Origin: Aspidapion aeneum
Lineage: Eukaryota; Arthropoda; Insecta; Coleoptera; Brentidae
Reading direction: 5' to 3'
NCBI GenBank assembly: GCA_963576565.1
Contig: OY755042.1
Span: forward strand, 16,343,272 to 16,407,271
DNA: 64,000 bases
Below the pieces are notes generated by a model, which was given only the letters and a program-made list of their open reading frames with translations, was not told where the DNA came from and did not search any database. Numbering within the stretch: the stretch's first letter is position 1; every line of letters begins with the position of its first letter. The position numbers and the translations under genes are program-made. This document shows positions 55,469 through 64,000 of the stretch, in pieces.

Positions 55469-55749
55469 TAGCAAGTCGCCTATGGAAATACCTACATGAT
55501 TTTGGTGCGAGATATCAGCAAATAAGTAAATATTTTAAATACGGACCTGGATTTTTTTAAACTGTTTTGTTTTGGGACCCTAATTACACTTTTCTTTTTT
55601 TTTTGGGTTAATGAGGGACTCAAAATAAAATAAATTAAATAAAAATCCAGGTCCATATTTCACATATTATTTTTTTTGGTGATATCTCTTATCCGGCTGG
55701 AAGGACCAAAAACTGACAACGTCATTTCTTCTACACAGGCGACTTGCTA
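55469..55749. mobile_element. 280-bp TIR element (AGCAAGTCGCC ends)
   Basis: Left TAGCAAGTCGCCTATG and right CACAGGCGACTTGCTA are inverted copies. The interior has AAATACGGACCTGGATTTTT and its inverse AAATCCAGGTCCATATTT. The same phrase occurs inside the arms of the 12668-16077 foldback, so the two are related. Confidence 0.7.
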
Positions 55750-55865
55750 AGTTAATACAGAATTAAAACTTCTTTCCGAACAAAAATGTTAAGGCAGATT
55801 TTTGAAATCACAAATTTTTAAATTTTTCCTTGTAGTTCAAAAACTACGGGGATTTCAAAATTGAC

Positions 55866-56247
55866 CTCAATCAATCAATCAATCAATACTTTATTGTTCA
55901 CAATGTAAATTTACATATAACAACAAATGCGTTTCTTACATACATATTATACCCAGTACAAATGAAAAAGTATAATTTAAAAATAATAAAAAATAAATTG
56001 TTGTAAGGCAACAAAGTATAAAAAAATTTAAAAAAACTAGTACTTATCCACAAAAAAAAACTTAAACGAAGGCACTACGAGCAATCATTCCATCATAGCC
56101 AATGCTCAAAATTTTAGTATATTATTATACATAATGTAGTGGGCTATAGTTTTTACAGTGGTTAAGTTATCAGTAGACAGCAGGTCAAATACATAAATAC
56201 TCATAGTCTCTCGATGGGTTCTTTTCCAATTTTTAAGGTATTTTAAC
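55866..56247 (-). repeat. 3' end of a LINE with (ATTG)n tail
   Basis: On the minus strand a short C-terminal peptide (…TVKTIAHYIMYNN…, 56106-56247) ends at a stop. About 200 bp of untranslated sequence follow, then GAACAATAAAGTATTGATTG and further TTGA repeats (55866-55885). AATAAA followed by a short simple repeat is a common 3' end of insect non-LTR retrotransposons. The upstream part is missing, as in 5'-truncated insertions. Confidence 0.5.
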
Positions 56248-57551
56248 AATTTTATGAACCAAAGTATGCTTATAAGGGTATACCTTTGGTTTGTATTCCT
56301 TGTAAGCATACCCAGTACAATTTTGCCAGGTTCTATTAAATTATTACTGAAAGTTTATTTTCCGGCTGAACAAGCTAAAACTGATTTTTTGGTTTCCCAT
56401 AAATACGCGTTGTATACCAACCACCAACCTATTACCAACCAACCGATCTCCTTATTATTAAAAATATCTGTGGCCATGTTGACCCTAATCTATTGTTCAA
56501 ATGGAATAATAACCTCTCTAAAAAGGGTATTTATTTTATAAAAGGCACTGAAATAACCTTTATTCCTGTACACCAAAATTTTGGCTTTTATATTTGTCCA
56601 ACACCCCAAAAGTTTCCAAATAACTTTTTATTTTCCACTTGAAAATGAAGGTCTCCAAATTCTATTAAAACTTTTCGACTGATGATGACTGTCAGAGACT
56701 ACGGTGCCTTAGTCTGACAACGTTAATAACAGTAAAGGGGCAGATTTTTTGCATTTTTAGTTACCACAATGTGTTCAATCTGACGTCTGAAATCTGGAAA
56801 AATAGGCAGATATTTCAAAAATAATTTTTGTGAAAAGGCTTTATCGTCCATATCGGGTAAGCCCGCTGGACTCTCTATATGTTGAAATATTTGGATAAAT
56901 TATCCAAATATTTTGACGTATTTCATATTGGTTGTCCAGAAATTTGTGTCTTATATAACAAATAGATTTTTGTGGAAAATTCAGTAATGGGTCTCAAATT
57001 GAAGCTGACCAAACTAGGAAGCTAAGTTATATATTTTTTTTATAGGCAGTTTTATTCTTCAGAAGATAGTATTGATCCTTTACTTTGAATACGCCTTGTA
57101 AATTTTATCAGCATCCATTTCTCAAGGTAGGCCTCCTCGCTAACATGAAGCTAATTAATAAAGAAGTAGCAAATGCATAAACCGTAATTTTTGCTGACTG
57201 TTTTTTATAAAGTTGCACATACGGCGCATTTTAATTGCTTGTGGTCCTAAACTTCAAAGCCACCCATAAAATAAAATAAACATTTTAATGATAAAATACA
57301 GGAAAATAGGAAAGTGTTACTGGGTTGGCTTCCGTAGGAAAAAGGGCCAAATGAAAATGAGTTTTGACTTCTAAATTGAGTTCGAACAAAACAAATATAC
57401 AGCAAACATGGAGTCGTAATTTTAAAAACTTTTTGAAACAGCGGGTTTGTACTTACAAAGTTTTTTAAGGTGCTTTTATTGGAAACACAACAATGTTCAA
57501 AATAAGATTACCATTTTAAACCATCTTAACATTAAGAAAACAGAAAACAGC
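56248..57551. other. Non-coding stretch, no gene seen
   Basis: No supported coding region or repeat. Confidence 0.45.
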
Positions 57552-57708
57552 CAGTGGCGTACGCAGAGGGAGGCTAGGGGCTGAAAACATGAATTTTCCC
57601 CAAAAATCAAGATTAAAATGTATCGATCTGCGCTCAGCTTTCCGCAGGATCTATCACTGGATATCGATCCGCGCTCAAGCCCCCAAGATTTATTTCTGCG
57701 TGCCACGG
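57552..57708. mobile_element. Possible hAT-type MITE remnant (157 bp)
   Basis: CAGTGGCGTACGCAG at the left and CTGCGTGCCACGG at the right are imperfect inverted ends. No target duplication is visible, so this is weak. Confidence 0.4.
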
Positions 57709-58255
57709 ATTTTACAATACACAATGCGTAACAACATTTTATAGAAATAAAATATTTTTATTTGAGATTTGCTGGCTTTGATTGATTTTTTTGGGAAAAA
57801 CGCAATTTTCCCATGTGTACAGGGGGTCAATACTTAAAACAGCATCTTTGTTGTAAATTAAATCGTTTCACTTTTTTTAAAAATTACGTTTTTGTTGACA
57901 TTGCGGCTTGTGTGAGGACGCTTTGTTTGTCCTATGGCAATCATTGGATCGAAAAACAGCTGATCGTGACAGTTCGTTAGACTAATAATTAATGACTGTA
58001 TCACATTTATGTAAAAATACTTATTTTGGGAAATAAATATTTATTATTATTAATATCACAGGAAAAATTTTTTTTAGTCTCTGAATATATCGCTCATGGG
58101 CGGCAATAGTGGCACAACTTAAAAATTACAACTTTTGGAGTAAATATACAATGTAAAAAACTACGTTGTTCCATGCAGCAATACTGGCACAACACTTAAT
58201 TTGTATTTTAACCGCTAGATGGCAAAAGTGCCTCTACTTCAATAGTGGCACAACT
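57709..58255. other. Non-coding stretch, no gene seen
   Basis: AATA(G/C)TGGCACAAC occurs three times (about 58107, 58180, 58241), suggesting a small unclassified repeat. No gene. Confidence 0.4.
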
Positions 58256-58964
58256 AAAATACTCTGCCAATATATGGGCCCCTAAGCTCACACTAGGTAC
58301 TATAGTTATAGTGTACGTGTGAGCTCATATAACTAAAAACTGAAATATATTTTATTCAACTCCAGACTAAATTACCTTTTGTTTGATACCACACAAGCCA
58401 TGTTTTGACTTAAACTCAAATTTTTGAAATATACCCCCACCCTTACAAAAAAAACAAAAACTAAAATGTATTTTGTTAAAGTCCGGACTCAATTACCTTT
58501 CGTTTGATATCACACACGCCATATTTTCACTTAAACTCTAATTTTTAAAATATACCCCCACCCTTTTTTTTAAATAAATTAAAATGTATTTTGTTTAACT
58601 GCAGACTCAATTACCTTTCGTTTAATATCACACACGCCATATTTTCACATAAACTCTAATTTTTGAAATCTACCCCCACCCTTTTATTTGGTTTGTGTTC
58701 GGTGGATTTTGTTCATTTTTAAATGGGACTATCTCGACCCAAGACCCAGCCTAGGTACCAAATTTCATTAAAATCGAACAAGCGGTTTTTGAGTTATGCG
58801 CGTTGGTCGTTACAGACAGACATACAGACACACAGACAGACAGACAGACAGACATACAGACAGACAGACAGACGGCGCAACAAAAAAGTTTCAAAATCAT
58901 CTGAAACGCAAAGATATATAAAAATGTTTGAAATCGGAGCAACTTTTTTTTTCTCGAAAAAATT
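58256..58964 (+). repeat. Interspersed repeat family Q, copy 3 (3' truncated)
   Basis: Same 5' hairpin, three 118-bp units and CAGA array (58812-58873) as the other copies, but it ends within CTCGAAAAAATTA and lacks the 3' hairpin. Confidence 0.83.
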
Positions 58965-59115
58965 ACTTTTACTTGCGAGCCTCGATTTCTAAGAAATTAA
59001 TAAAGGGAATAAGCGCATCTTTATATAGAAAGCTGTTTTTAAACTAGGGGGTGTTTCTAAAAATACAGCATTTTAGCACATGCCTATAATTCTTTCGTAG
59101 AAGGAGAAGAAAGGA

Positions 59116-59195
59116 AAAGTCCTGCTTACTTCACAAATAATATAATATTATTAAATCAAATAATATAATATTATTTGTGAAGCAAGCAGGACTTT
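59116..59195. repeat. 80-bp near-perfect hairpin
   Basis: AAAGTCCTGCTTACTTCACA and the following AT-rich bases form a 37-bp arm. The arm is repeated inverted after a 6-base loop with two mismatches. It could be a tiny foldback element or fold as a small-RNA precursor; the sequence alone does not decide. Confidence 0.7.
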
Positions 59196-59714
59196 ACCCT
59201 AAAGAAATCTCCGTTTCTTTTATAATTCTTTTATTTATAAAAAATTATTTTGGTTTAAATTGCGTCTTTATAGTTTTTTTTTATAAAGAATGTGAAGACG
59301 AAATGTCAAAAGATATTACCTAAAGACATCTTTCTCATGGAATGTGGGATTTATTAATTAATTTTTTTTATTTCCCTCAATATATTCGATTTTTAGAATC
59401 AGCATTTTTTTTAAACAATCAATATATTATTTAATTTTAATTAATTAATATTTTTTACCTCTTTATTTTTGGTTGATTTCCTAATTTATAAATTTTAAAA
59501 TATTTTAAACACAGTAAACAAATTTTTTACAAATTAATCAATACAAAAAAATACAAAGAATACAGAAATAACAAATAAACCTAGAAGAAGTTTATAAAAA
59601 CTTAAATTGGGAAGAAATATGCATAAAACTAAGCGGACAATACTTGAATCACCTAAGATATTGTTACAAATTTAAGTTATTTAAATTTTATAATTGGAAT
59701 TTATTTAGGTTTAG
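59196..59714. other. AT-rich stretch before the gypsy element
   Basis: No gene or repeat recognised. Confidence 0.45.
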
Positions 59715-60078
59715 TGTAGTATTAGGTTGATTTATCTTAAGGTTCTATTCTTAGTCTAGGTTTTAGTTGCGTTATCTGTGACTTGCGGTCGCAATAATAC
59801 GAGAACTTTCCGGACGTCGAAGGCTGCCGGAAAGTTCGAGAGAGATGGACGATCCTATATATAGGGCCGGGGTCGCGCACCAGCCAGTCAGTCACAGATA
59901 ACGTACTGTAGTGGTCGTGAGATATTAACACGAAGTTAATAGACCGATTATTGTAGTGAATTATTAGCAAGTTCTTACTAAGTTTAAGTGCGTGTTTTTG
60001 TACATAATTTGTCGAAATAAATTGACGTATCGTTTTCAACAATTGCGAGTTTTAATTTGTCGTTGTGAACCCGTAACA
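59715..60078 (+). repeat. Gypsy 5' LTR (left boundary approximate)
   Basis: The right edge is set by CCGTAACA followed by TTGGTGTCAGAAGTG. The left edge (TGTAGTATTAGG) is a guess because the 3' LTR is not in the window. It includes a promoter (59811-59892) and AATAAA at 60016-60021. An 11-bp inverted repeat (GAACTTTCCGG/CCGGAAAGTTC) lies upstream of the TATA box. Confidence 0.65.
59811..59892 (+). promoter_or_regulatory. Gypsy LTR promoter: HSE-like motifs, TATA box, initiator
   Basis: GAActTTC (59813-59820) and GAAagTTCgaGAG (59830-59842) follow the alternating GAA/TTC pattern of heat-shock elements. TATATATA at 59856-59863 and an arthropod-type initiator TCAGT at 59888-59892 have standard spacing. 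Heat responsiveness is inference from motif pattern. Confidence 0.6.
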
Positions 60079-60933
60079 ATTGGTGTCAGAAGTGAGATTA
60101 AAAGAAATAAATAGTGCAAAGACTATCCTTACACAGTACCACCGGCTAGGACAATTAAAAAGAAGAACAGTAAGTGATTTTGCCAGAATATTCGGAACTG
60201 AATAGTGCAAAGACCACCGGATAGGACAATTGGACAGAAAAACAGTAAGTGATTTTTCCAGTATATTCGAAGAAGTTCGATATTGTTTTATTCAAAAACC
60301 AAAAGAGATATTTAAGAACCGACTTCGACATTAACTTTACAGTCCAAAAATTGAAAATTAGAGAGATTTTCTAGAATATTCTATAACATTCTACGACGTT
60401 CTATTCAAAAACTAGAAGAGATATACAAATACCGACTTCGACATTAGATTAGTAATTTTAAAAGTAAGAATCAGAAAGAATTTCTAGAACATTCCATCAC
60501 TTTCTACGACGCTCTATTCGAAAATCAGAAGAAATATCCAAAAAGAGACGTCGACATTAGCTTAGTAATTTCAAAAGTAAGAACTAAAAAGAATTTCTAG
60601 AAGATTCCATAACATTCTACGACGTTCTATTCAAAAACTAGAAGAGATATACAAATACCGACTTCGACAGTAGCTTAGTTATTTTAAAAGTAAGAATTAG
60701 AAATTATTTCTAGAATATTCCATAACATTCTACAACGGTCTATTCGAGAACCAAAAGAAATAATCAAAAAGTGACTTCTACATTTGCCTAGTAGCAGAAA
60801 GAGTAGCATTTACCAGTATATTCCAGAACATTCCATTAGGTTCTATTTAAGAATTGGAAGAGATATTGAAAAACCGACTTTGACATTCGCTTTATAGCCC
60901 TAAAATAGACGTTTTGAGTGATTTATCAGGAAG
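60079..60933 (+). promoter_or_regulatory. Gypsy leader with tandem repeats carrying heat-shock-element arrays
   Basis: About five related units of roughly 110-125 bp each contain TTCnnGAAnnTTC exactly: 60369-60381, 60482-60494, 60595-60607, 60708-60720 and 60821-60833. In each, a further TTC follows 10 bp after the last one, keeping the 5-bp phase. Partial elements lie at about 60186-60193 and 60256-60278. The units share CATTCTACGACG-, TATTC- and CCGACTTCGACATT-like text. This matches the binding pattern of trimeric heat-shock factor. Confidence 0.7.
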
Positions 60934-61161
60934 TTGATGCTTACTAGACAAGGATCGGCGAAGATGGAAGATCTAACTAAAATGATGCAGGCTCTAGCAG
61001 CTCAAATGGCTCAAAACCAGAACGATATAAGACAGACCATTGAGCAAAATCAGGACAATATGAGACAGACCATTGAACAAAACCAGGGCGATATGAAACG
61101 GACCATGGACGACATGAAGCAGACCATGGAACAAAATCAGAACGACATGAAACAGACATAG
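60934..61161 (+). pseudogene. Gypsy gag remnant (N-terminal 75 residues)
   Basis: A short frame from ATG 60934 encodes an N-terminal segment of about 25 residues. It is followed by four to five copies of an 11-14-residue repeat of QTIEQNQDNMR type, which should form a coiled coil. It stops at 61159-61161. Capsid and nucleocapsid regions are absent: the next frame already encodes the end of protease. The missing gag, nucleocapsid and protease N-terminus indicate an internal deletion at about 61150-61165. A second ATG (60964) is also in frame. Confidence 0.7.
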
Positions 61162-61178
61162 ACCTACAGCTGGGGAGG

Positions 61179-63962
61179 TTGAAGATTCGCCACTCGGTAT
61201 TAGTTGCAGACATAGAAGACGAATTTATTTTGGGAATGGACCTGATAAGTAAACATGGATTTGCGTTTGATAATAAACTTAATACCCTAAGATTTGGGAA
61301 CGAAGAGTTCATTTTGTCAAATAGTCACATCAATAAAGAACCAATTAAGGTGGTGGCAGTATGCACAACAAGACACGTCGGTAACAGTGAGACCATAATT
61401 TTTGGGAGGCTGGAAAGTAAAACATCAAGCTGCGTCGGACTCATCAGCCAACAAAACACACCCAACACCTACCTCGTTGCAAAATCACTAGTTAAAACCG
61501 ATAAAGACATCCCGATTAGAGTCGCCAATATTTTCCCAAATAGTGTCAAAATTAATAAGGGGGAGGTGGTAGCATTATTTGAACCAGTACAGAAAGTAAC
61601 AAGATGGGAAGAGCCAACTTCCGAGGATACAAGCAAGTTACCAATGGAGGTACTTCAGCAATTTGAGTCAACTTGGCAACATCTCACTCCAGAAGAATTT
61701 AGTAAAGCGAGAGAGTTTATAGAAGAGCAAAGTAATATCTTCGAAACTAGGAGTAGTTCGGGACGCACAAACCTTATTCAACATGCTATCAACACTGGCG
61801 ATGCCCAACCGATAAGACAACCCCCAAGAAGACTACCAATGGCCAAGCAAGAAGAAGTTCACAATCTCATTAATAAAATGCTCAGCGACGGTGTTATTGA
61901 AGAGTCATCAAGTCCTTGGTCATCTCCTGTGGTGTTGGTCATTAAAAAGGATGGAAGTACTAGATTTTGTGTCGACTACAGGAAACTTAACGATGTGACC
62001 AAGAAAGATAGTTACCCACTGCCAAGAATAGACGACACATTAACACCATTGGCAGGATCATATTGGTTTTCTACTCTTGACCTGAAAAGTGGGTATTGGC
62101 AAGTAGGAATCTTTGAAAGAGATAAAGAGAAGACTGCATTCTCTGCTGGAAGTGGACTTTATCAGTTTAATGTGATGCCATTTGGCCTGTGCAATGCCCC
62201 AGCTACATTTGAAAGACTAATGGAAGTCGTTCTACGAGGCCTTACTTGGAAAACCTGCCTAGTCTATTTGGATGATGTCATAGTAATGGGGAAATCATTT
62301 CAAGATCATCTAGATAATTTACGAGAAGTATTCTCAAGAATCAGGAACGCAAATCTTAAATTGAACTCAAAGAAATGTTTTCTGTTCCAAGAAAAAGTTG
62401 AGTTCCTGGGTCACGTCGTTTCCCAAAAAGGCATCCATACCGACGAAAAGAAGTTACAAGCAATAAAAGAATGGCCTCAACCTCGTGACAAACATGAATT
62501 GAGAAGCTTTTTGGGTCTGTGTACATACTACAGACGATTTGTAGAAGGATTCGCCAAAATAGCGTCTCCATTACATAGACTTACAGAAGATAAAGCTTCT
62601 TACAAATGGAATACCGAATGTGACCAAGCATTTAGAAGACTAAAAGCAGCATTATGTTCTAGTCCGATTCTTGCATATCCCATTCCAAAAGGAAAATTCA
62701 TATTAGATACTGATGCGAGCAACGATGGCATAGGAGCAGTACTCTCCCAAGTACAAGATGGAGAAGAACGGGTCATCGAATTTTTCAGCAAGAAGCTATC
62801 CAAACCAGAGAGAAATTATTGTGTTACTAGAAAGGAGCTCCTAGCCAAAGTTAAATCCGTAGATCACTTTCACAAATATCTCTACGGACAAGAGTTTCTG
62901 ATTAGAACGGATCATGCTGCGTTACAGTGGCTCATGAAAATGAAACAACCTGAGGGGCAAGTCGCGAGATGGATAGAAAAGCTACAACAATACCATTATC
63001 AAATAAAGCACCGAGCGGGAAGGGTGCATAATAATGCAGATGCATTGTCCAGAAGACCTTGCCCTGAGGATTGTAAACATTGCAGGAAAATTGACCAGAA
63101 AGAAGGAATTACCTACGTGCGCCAGATAAAGTTAGAACCAGATGAAGAATGGATGTCGGTTTCGATTAGAACCACACAACTTAACGACAAAGATGTAGGA
63201 CCTATCTTGCGATTGAAAGAAGAGAACAAGCCACGACCATCATGGCAAGATATCGCAAACCAAGGGGTGATATTCAAATCACTGTGGGCACAATGGGATT
63301 CACTGATAGTAGAGGAAAACATCCTTAAACGTGCCTGGGAAAGTGCCGATGGCCTTACTGTGGTTAATCAAGTAGTGGTTCCTAGGAGCATGGTAGACAA
63401 TATAATGGCCGAATGCCATGGTGGAAAATCAGGCGCGCACCTAGGCATAAATAAAACCATGGACAAAATTCGAAACCGATTTTATTGGGTCAATTACTTT
63501 CAAGATGTGAAAAACTGGTGCCGCCGATGTTCGACTTGTGCAGCCAGCCAAGGTCCCAAAACAAGGTCCAGAGGTCAAATGAAACAATATAACGTAGGTC
63601 TACCATTCGAACGCATTGCTATTGATGTGGCCGGACCATTTCCAGAAACTAAAAAAGGCAACAAATACATCCTTGTTGTCATGGATTTCTTTAGCAAATG
63701 GCCAGAAGTTTTTGCTTTGCCTAACCAAGAGGCCACTACAGTTGCGGAAGTTCTGGTAAATGATGTTTTCAGCCGATTTGGCATTCCTTTGGAACTACAT
63801 TCAGATCAAGGAAGAAATTTTGAATCGAAGCTCTTCCAGAATCTCTGTGACCTTTTAGGAATACATAAAACACGGACTACGGCTTTACATCCGCAGTCAG
63901 ATGGCATGGTTGAAAGATTTAATAAAACAATAGAAGAACATCTGTGCAAAGTTGTTGATTAG
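61179..63962 (+). CDS. Gypsy pol (PR end, RT, RNase H, integrase), interrupted by an amber stop
   Basis: The frame opens into the tail of an aspartic protease (ADIEDEFILGMD); the DTG/DSG active site is missing. RT follows, with FCVDYRKLND, FSTLDLKSGYWQVG, MPFGLCNAPATF and YLDD (363-366). RNase H has FILDTDASNDGIGAVLSQ. The integrase has an HHCC finger ending CSTC and the DDE triad D816 (AIDVAGPF), D876 (HSDQG) and E912 (MVERFNK), with 35 residues between the last two. The stop TAG at 63960-63962 stands where the frame clearly continues (HQTDWDQYIPLF) to the window edge; a C-to-T change of a CAG codon would explain it. No ATG begins this frame, so its expression in this copy is doubtful. Confidence 0.9.
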   Translation: MKIRHSVLVADIEDEFILGMDLISKHGFAFDNKLNTLRFGNEEFILSNSHINKEPIKVVAVCTTRHVGNSETIIFGRLESKTSSCVGLISQQNTPNTYLVAKSLVKTDKDIPIRVANIFPNSVKINKGEVVALFEPVQKVTRWEEPTSEDTSKLPMEVLQQFESTWQHLTPEEFSKAREFIEEQSNIFETRSSSGRTNLIQHAINTGDAQPIRQPPRRLPMAKQEEVHNLINKMLSDGVIEESSSPWSSPVVLVIKKDGSTRFCVDYRKLNDVTKKDSYPLPRIDDTLTPLAGSYWFSTLDLKSGYWQVGIFERDKEKTAFSAGSGLYQFNVMPFGLCNAPATFERLMEVVLRGLTWKTCLVYLDDVIVMGKSFQDHLDNLREVFSRIRNANLKLNSKKCFLFQEKVEFLGHVVSQKGIHTDEKKLQAIKEWPQPRDKHELRSFLGLCTYYRRFVEGFAKIASPLHRLTEDKASYKWNTECDQAFRRLKAALCSSPILAYPIPKGKFILDTDASNDGIGAVLSQVQDGEERVIEFFSKKLSKPERNYCVTRKELLAKVKSVDHFHKYLYGQEFLIRTDHAALQWLMKMKQPEGQVARWIEKLQQYHYQIKHRAGRVHNNADALSRRPCPEDCKHCRKIDQKEGITYVRQIKLEPDEEWMSVSIRTTQLNDKDVGPILRLKEENKPRPSWQDIANQGVIFKSLWAQWDSLIVEENILKRAWESADGLTVVNQVVVPRSMVDNIMAECHGGKSGAHLGINKTMDKIRNRFYWVNYFQDVKNWCRRCSTCAASQGPKTRSRGQMKQYNVGLPFERIAIDVAGPFPETKKGNKYILVVMDFFSKWPEVFALPNQEATTVAEVLVNDVFSRFGIPLELHSDQGRNFESKLFQNLCDLLGIHKTRTTALHPQSDGMVERFNKTIEEHLCKVVD

Positions 63963-64000
63963 CACCAAACAGATTGGGACCAGTATATTCCATTGTTTTT

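Larger units (their letters stand above)
59715..64000 (+). mobile_element. Ty3/gypsy LTR retrotransposon, 5' part, defective, cut by window end
   Basis: It contains a 5' LTR, a primer-binding-site-like TTGGTGTCAGAAGTGAG directly after it, a repeat-rich leader, a gag remnant (60934-61161) and most of pol (61179 onward). Most of gag and the protease active site are deleted, and pol has an amber stop at 63960-63962. The 3' part lies outside the window. Confidence 0.88.

Overview
The window looks like transposon-dense, AT-rich nuclear DNA of an insect. The evidence is an EcKinase/CHK-kinase-like gene with a GT-AG intron, an immunoglobulin-domain exon flanked by phase-1 introns, and arthropod-type transposons (Penelope with GIY-YIG, BEL/Pao, Ty3/gypsy, pogo/Tigger, a DD41D mariner, hAT-type non-autonomous elements, tRNA-like repeats). 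The order is not certain; a beetle would fit. There is no bacterial or viral backbone, no CRISPR array and no operon.

Layout. Bases 49-5641 are a pogo/Tigger-like transposon whose transposase (minus strand, 3172-5160) is broken, with a Penelope-like retroelement (about 76-3060) inserted between the left terminal repeat and the transposase 3' end. Bases 5642-17500 hold no host gene but many small inverted-repeat elements and a 3.4-kb palindromic foldback (12668-16077). A possible 7.4-kb hAT-type composite (10071-17515) ends 121 bp before the host gene.

The clearest host gene is the EcKinase-like gene. Exon 1 is 17636-18433 and exon 2 is 29049-29495; they join in phase 0 across a 10.6-kb intron filled with transposons. 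A decayed partial copy of its last exon lies at about 30303-30505, beyond a 693-bp hAT-type insertion. A single Ig-domain exon on the minus strand (38739-38909) is the only other host coding sequence I can support; the rest of that gene is not visible.

Bases 30601-33140 are a nearly complete mariner of the DD41D (rosa-like) type with terminal repeats of nearly 500 bp, one premature stop and one frameshift. Bases 33400-41400 contain hAT-type and TA-flanked non-autonomous elements, including a three-level nest (element A inside element B inside a SINE-like head). Bases 41440-49294 are a complete BEL/Pao retrotransposon on the minus strand with two 699-bp LTRs that read as identical, so it is young; gag and pol are offset by one base inside the first zinc knuckle. 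Bases 49300-59700 are repeats: two more copies of a 0.7-0.8-kb family with a CAGA microsatellite, tRNA-like repeats and a LINE 3' tail. From about 59715 to the window end lies the 5' part of a Ty3/gypsy element. It has lost most of gag and the protease active site and has an amber stop in pol, but its LTR and leader carry a striking array of heat-shock-element-like motifs.

The genes do not form one pathway. The window shows a host detoxification-type gene and an Ig gene embedded in, and spread apart by, successive waves of transposons. Dating by nesting puts the BEL element and the small TA-flanked elements among the latest arrivals.
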